NCBI GenBank assembly: GCA_938003515.1
Contig: CALKYL010000446.1
Span: forward strand, 1 to 7,999
Origin: an uncultured bacterium
GTDB lineage: Bacteria; Planctomycetota; UBA1135; UBA2386
Reading direction: 5' to 3'
DNA: 7,999 bases
This document shows positions 6,431 to 7,999 of this stretch, piece after piece; position 1 is the first letter of the stretch, and every line of letters begins with the position of its first letter. Below the pieces are notes generated by a model. The model ran no database searches and was not told where the DNA came from. It saw nothing but the letters and a program-made list of their open reading frames with translations. The position numbers and the translations under genes are program-made.

Positions 6431-7468
6431 CCAGGCGGTGCCGTCGATCTCCAGGACGCCGCCGTTCGCGAACGCGGTCACGTAGCGGCCGCCGAAGTAG
6501 GCGAGCGTTCCCTCGCCGTTCACGGCGCCGATCGGCGCCCAGGTCGAACCCGTCCAGCGCCGCGGAGCGGAGCCGACGCACCCGAACAGGTCGAAGCCGT
6601 TGATGCCGGTGTTGCGCACGTGCAGCCGGGTCGTGGCCGGCGCGTTTCCGACCGTGGTCCACGCGTTGGTCGACGGCACGTAGCGCACGACGTTCGATCC
6701 CTGCACGCCGCCGAGGCTCGTGAAGTCACCGCCGGCGAACAGGTAGGTGTTGGCGGCGCTCGATCCGAGCCGGGCGGCGAGCGCGTGGATCGGGCCGCCA
6801 GCCGCGGTCGCGACGACCGACCAGCTCGCCCCGTTCCACGCGCTCAGCGTGCCCTGCGTGCCCGAGCCGCTGACCAGGTTGTGGGCGACGTAGAGGCCCG
6901 GCTGGTTCTGGAACGTGTGGCTGGCCAGCGCCGCGACGGGGCCCGCCGTGCCGCCGCCGACCCCCGACCAGCTCGTCCCGTTCCAGCGCGCGATGTTGAG
7001 CGCCGCCATGCCCTGCACCGACGAGAAGCTGCCGCCGACGTAGAGCTGTCCCTGGAACGACGCCATCGCCTTCACCTCGGCGTTCGCCGACAGCGCGCCG
7101 ACGCTGTGCCAGCCGTTGCCGGTGCGTCGGTAGACCGCGGCGCCATCGGCGGCGAACAGCTCGCCCTGGTGCACCACCAGCGCGCTCGCCTCGGCGATGC
7201 CTTCGAGCGCGGTCCAGTCCGTGCCGTCCCAGGCGGCGACGCCGAGCTGGGTGTGGCGTCCGACGGTCATGTTCCTGCCGCCGACGAGGAGCGCGGCCGG
7301 GGCCGGACCCGCTCCGTCCGGATCCCAGAGAGCCGTCGCGTCGGTCGGCCCCCAGAGGAACGGGATCGGATCGCCTGGCAGCCACTGCAGGTCGCACTGG
7401 CACGGGGCCGCGCCGGCCATGAGGGCGACCGCGGTCGCGGCCAGGAAGATCGGGTTCGTCGCGTTCAC
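6428..7468 (-). CDS. N-terminal part of secreted propeller-like repeat protein, ends at premature TGA
   Basis: 346 residues from GTG 7468. This start is chosen because it places a signal peptide at the very N-terminus (NPIFLAATAVALMAGAAP, about residues 4-22), followed by CQCDLQWLPGDP, where mature planctomycete proteins of this type often begin. The frame is open further upstream but becomes Arg-rich and non-coding in character. After WDPDGAGPAPAALLVGG come about seven units of the W-G--W---G type, including WDGTDWTAL, WNGTSWSGVGGG, WNGASWSVV and WTGSTWAPIG, alternating with LYVGGSF- and YLFAGGDF-type strands. The seventh unit is cut by TGA 6428-6430 right after its Trp. With readthrough or a repaired codon, the whole gene (5027-7468) would give 813 residues with about 13 repeats, exported outside the cytoplasm. 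No Shine-Dalgarno is obvious, which is common in this phylum. Function unknown; surface or periplasmic binding is inferred. Confidence 0.75.
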   Translation of the reverse strand: MNATNPIFLAATAVALMAGAAPCQCDLQWLPGDPIPFLWGPTDATALWDPDGAGPAPAALLVGGRNMTVGRHTQLGVAAWDGTDWTALEGIAEASALVVHQGELFAADGAAVYRRTGNGWHSVGALSANAEVKAMASFQGQLYVGGSFSSVQGMAALNIARWNGTSWSGVGGGTAGPVAALASHTFQNQPGLYVAHNLVSGSGTQGTLSAWNGASWSVVATAAGGPIHALAARLGSSAANTYLFAGGDFTSLGGVQGSNVVRYVPSTNAWTTVGNAPATTRLHVRNTGINGFDLFGCVGSAPRRWTGSTWAPIGAVNGEGTLAYFGGRYVTAFANGGVLEIDGTAW

Positions 7469-7496
7469 GGTCGTACGATGCAGGCGCGCCGCCGGC

Positions 7497-7619
7497 GTGA
7501 CCCCGATTCTCGTAGATCGTTCGGAAGCCGCCGCGAGCGCTGCCCGCCCGCTCGCCTTCGCCGCCGTCGTGGCTGCCGGCTGCATCCAGTGCAACGGCGT
7601 GCCGATCGACCTACAGTGA
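7497..7619 (+). CDS. Doubtful 40-residue lipoprotein-like mini-ORF
   Basis: GTG 7497 to TGA 7617-7619. The second half has strong G/C at third positions and encodes RPLAFAAVVAAGCIQCNG, which resembles a signal sequence ending in a relaxed lipobox (AAGC). The product would stop only 12 residues after that cysteine. There is no Shine-Dalgarno, and it lies divergently against the start of the secreted repeat gene. It could be a remnant of a lipoprotein gene or chance. The 237 bp between 7469 and 7705 hold nothing else I can support. Confidence 0.2.
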   Translation: MTPILVDRSEAAASAARPLAFAAVVAAGCIQCNGVPIDLQ

Positions 7620-7694
7620 CGCGACGCGCCGCGGACCGTTCGGCGGGTGCCGGCGTGAGCGCGGCGCCGTCGGCGGCCGACACCGTGGTCGTGC

Positions 7695-7700
7695 GAAGGA
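7695..7700 (+). promoter_or_regulatory. Shine-Dalgarno of the Pro-rich ORF
   Basis: GAAGGA ends five bases before ATG 7706. This is the best ribosome binding site in the window and decides the start against in-frame upstream GTG codons such as the one at 7616. A nearer ATG at 7701 is in another frame and directly abuts the motif. Confidence 0.55.
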
Positions 7701-7705
7701 ATGCC

Positions 7706-7900
7706 ATGGACACCACGACCCTGACTCCCGATCCCAAGCCGCCGCAGCCGAAGCCCATCCCCGGCACGCCGCCGACGAAGCCGGTCGTGCCCGGGCAGCC
7801 GAAGCCTCCGGCGCAGCCGATCCCGGTGCCGGACCCGAAGCCGCCGAAGCCGACGAAGCCGCAGCCTCCGCCGAGGGGCGCGACGCGCGGCCGGCGCTGA
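7706..7900 (+). CDS. Short Pro/Lys-rich low-complexity protein
   Basis: 64 residues from ATG 7706, behind a GAAGGA ribosome binding site. After MDTTTL the sequence is almost entirely Pro with Lys, Gln, Thr, Gly and Val, in loosely repeated PKPP/QPKP/PDPKPPKP units, and it ends in a basic tail (RGATRGRR). There is no signal peptide, membrane helix or known domain. Such chains form extended polyproline-II rods, as in TonB-type linkers, and the basic tail could bind nucleic acid or membrane; both ideas are speculation. At DNA level it is a degenerate tandem array of CCGAAGCC-like units, so replication slippage could change its length. The opposite strand reads as a Gly-rich frame, but that has no comparable start signal. 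The 99 bp after the stop (7901-7999) show no gene. Confidence 0.5.
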   Translation: MDTTTLTPDPKPPQPKPIPGTPPTKPVVPGQPKPPAQPIPVPDPKPPKPTKPQPPPRGATRGRR

Positions 7901-7999
7901 GCGCGCGCCGCCGGGCACCGCCGCCGGCCAGGAGCGCGATCGTCATCGGGCTCGGCTCGGTGCACGCCCCCGCCGTCGGTCGGGACGGGCCCGGGGCCC

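Noticed and set aside
5027..7468. Tandem DNA repeats or a CRISPR-like array suggested by recurring CCGTTCCA motifs
   Set aside because: The motif is the reverse complement of the WNG codons of the protein repeats; spacing and flanks vary as expected for coding repeats.
4742..7900. A 1052-codon open frame on the plus strand
   Set aside because: It runs antisense to the signal-peptide-bearing repeat protein; the product is Arg/Ala/Asp-rich without domains, a usual by-product of GC-rich third positions. Only its last 64 codons, behind a Shine-Dalgarno, are kept.
7469..7918. N-terminal extension of the secreted repeat protein
   Set aside because: Composition becomes Arg-rich and the signal peptide would be internal; GTG 7468 places it at the N-terminus.
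7901..7999. A possible gene start near AGGAG at 7930
   Set aside because: No ATG, GTG or TTG at a suitable distance and too little sequence before the window ends.

Overview
The window looks like a piece of chromosome from an uncultured, very GC-rich bacterium (strong G/C bias at third codon positions), most likely a planctomycete. The main support is a large secreted protein on the minus strand. It is built from 'WNGS-W ... G-G ... V-AL ... G-GGF' repeats and ends in a Cys/Gly-rich C-terminal domain of a kind I associate with planctomycete exported proteins. A multi-repeat carboxypeptidase-regulatory-like (CarboxypepD_reg) protein fits the same assignment. This is inference from protein style, since no rRNA or marker gene is present.

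Layout. (1) Positions 1-2385, plus strand: a long protein of about eight CarboxypepD_reg-like beta-sandwich repeats, cut at the left edge and probably frameshifted near its N-terminus. (2) Positions 4799 down to 2408, minus strand: a compact four-gene operon of a DoxX-like membrane protein, a DUF2071/YqjF-like protein, a two-helix membrane-anchored methyltransferase-like protein and a 136-residue four-helix membrane protein. Each junction is a 1-4 base stop/start overlap (TGATG, GTGA, TGATG), so the genes are probably translationally coupled. (3) Positions 7468 down to 5027, minus strand: the secreted repeat protein, interrupted by one in-frame TGA at 6428-6430. (4) Positions 7469-7999: mostly non-coding, with a short Pro/Lys-rich ORF (7706-7900) behind a clear Shine-Dalgarno and a doubtful lipoprotein-like mini-ORF.

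The most interesting local structure is in the DUF2071 gene. A 67-bp segment (59 bp plus one copy of an 8-bp direct repeat, CACGACGA) of much lower GC content interrupts it. Removing exactly 67 bp restores the frame and joins the two halves of the family pattern, which looks like a small insertion with a target-site duplication. The frameshift also joins the DUF2071 N-terminus in frame to the downstream methyltransferase, giving a 519-codon chimeric ORF (2818-4377).

Three of the six main genes carry a lesion (probable frameshift, insertion, nonsense codon). Either the locus is decaying or the assembly carries errors; the sequence alone cannot decide. I see no CRISPR array, tRNA, rRNA, transposase or phage gene, and no convincing defence system. 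The operon of membrane proteins with a methyltransferase-like protein is the best candidate for an undescribed functional unit.
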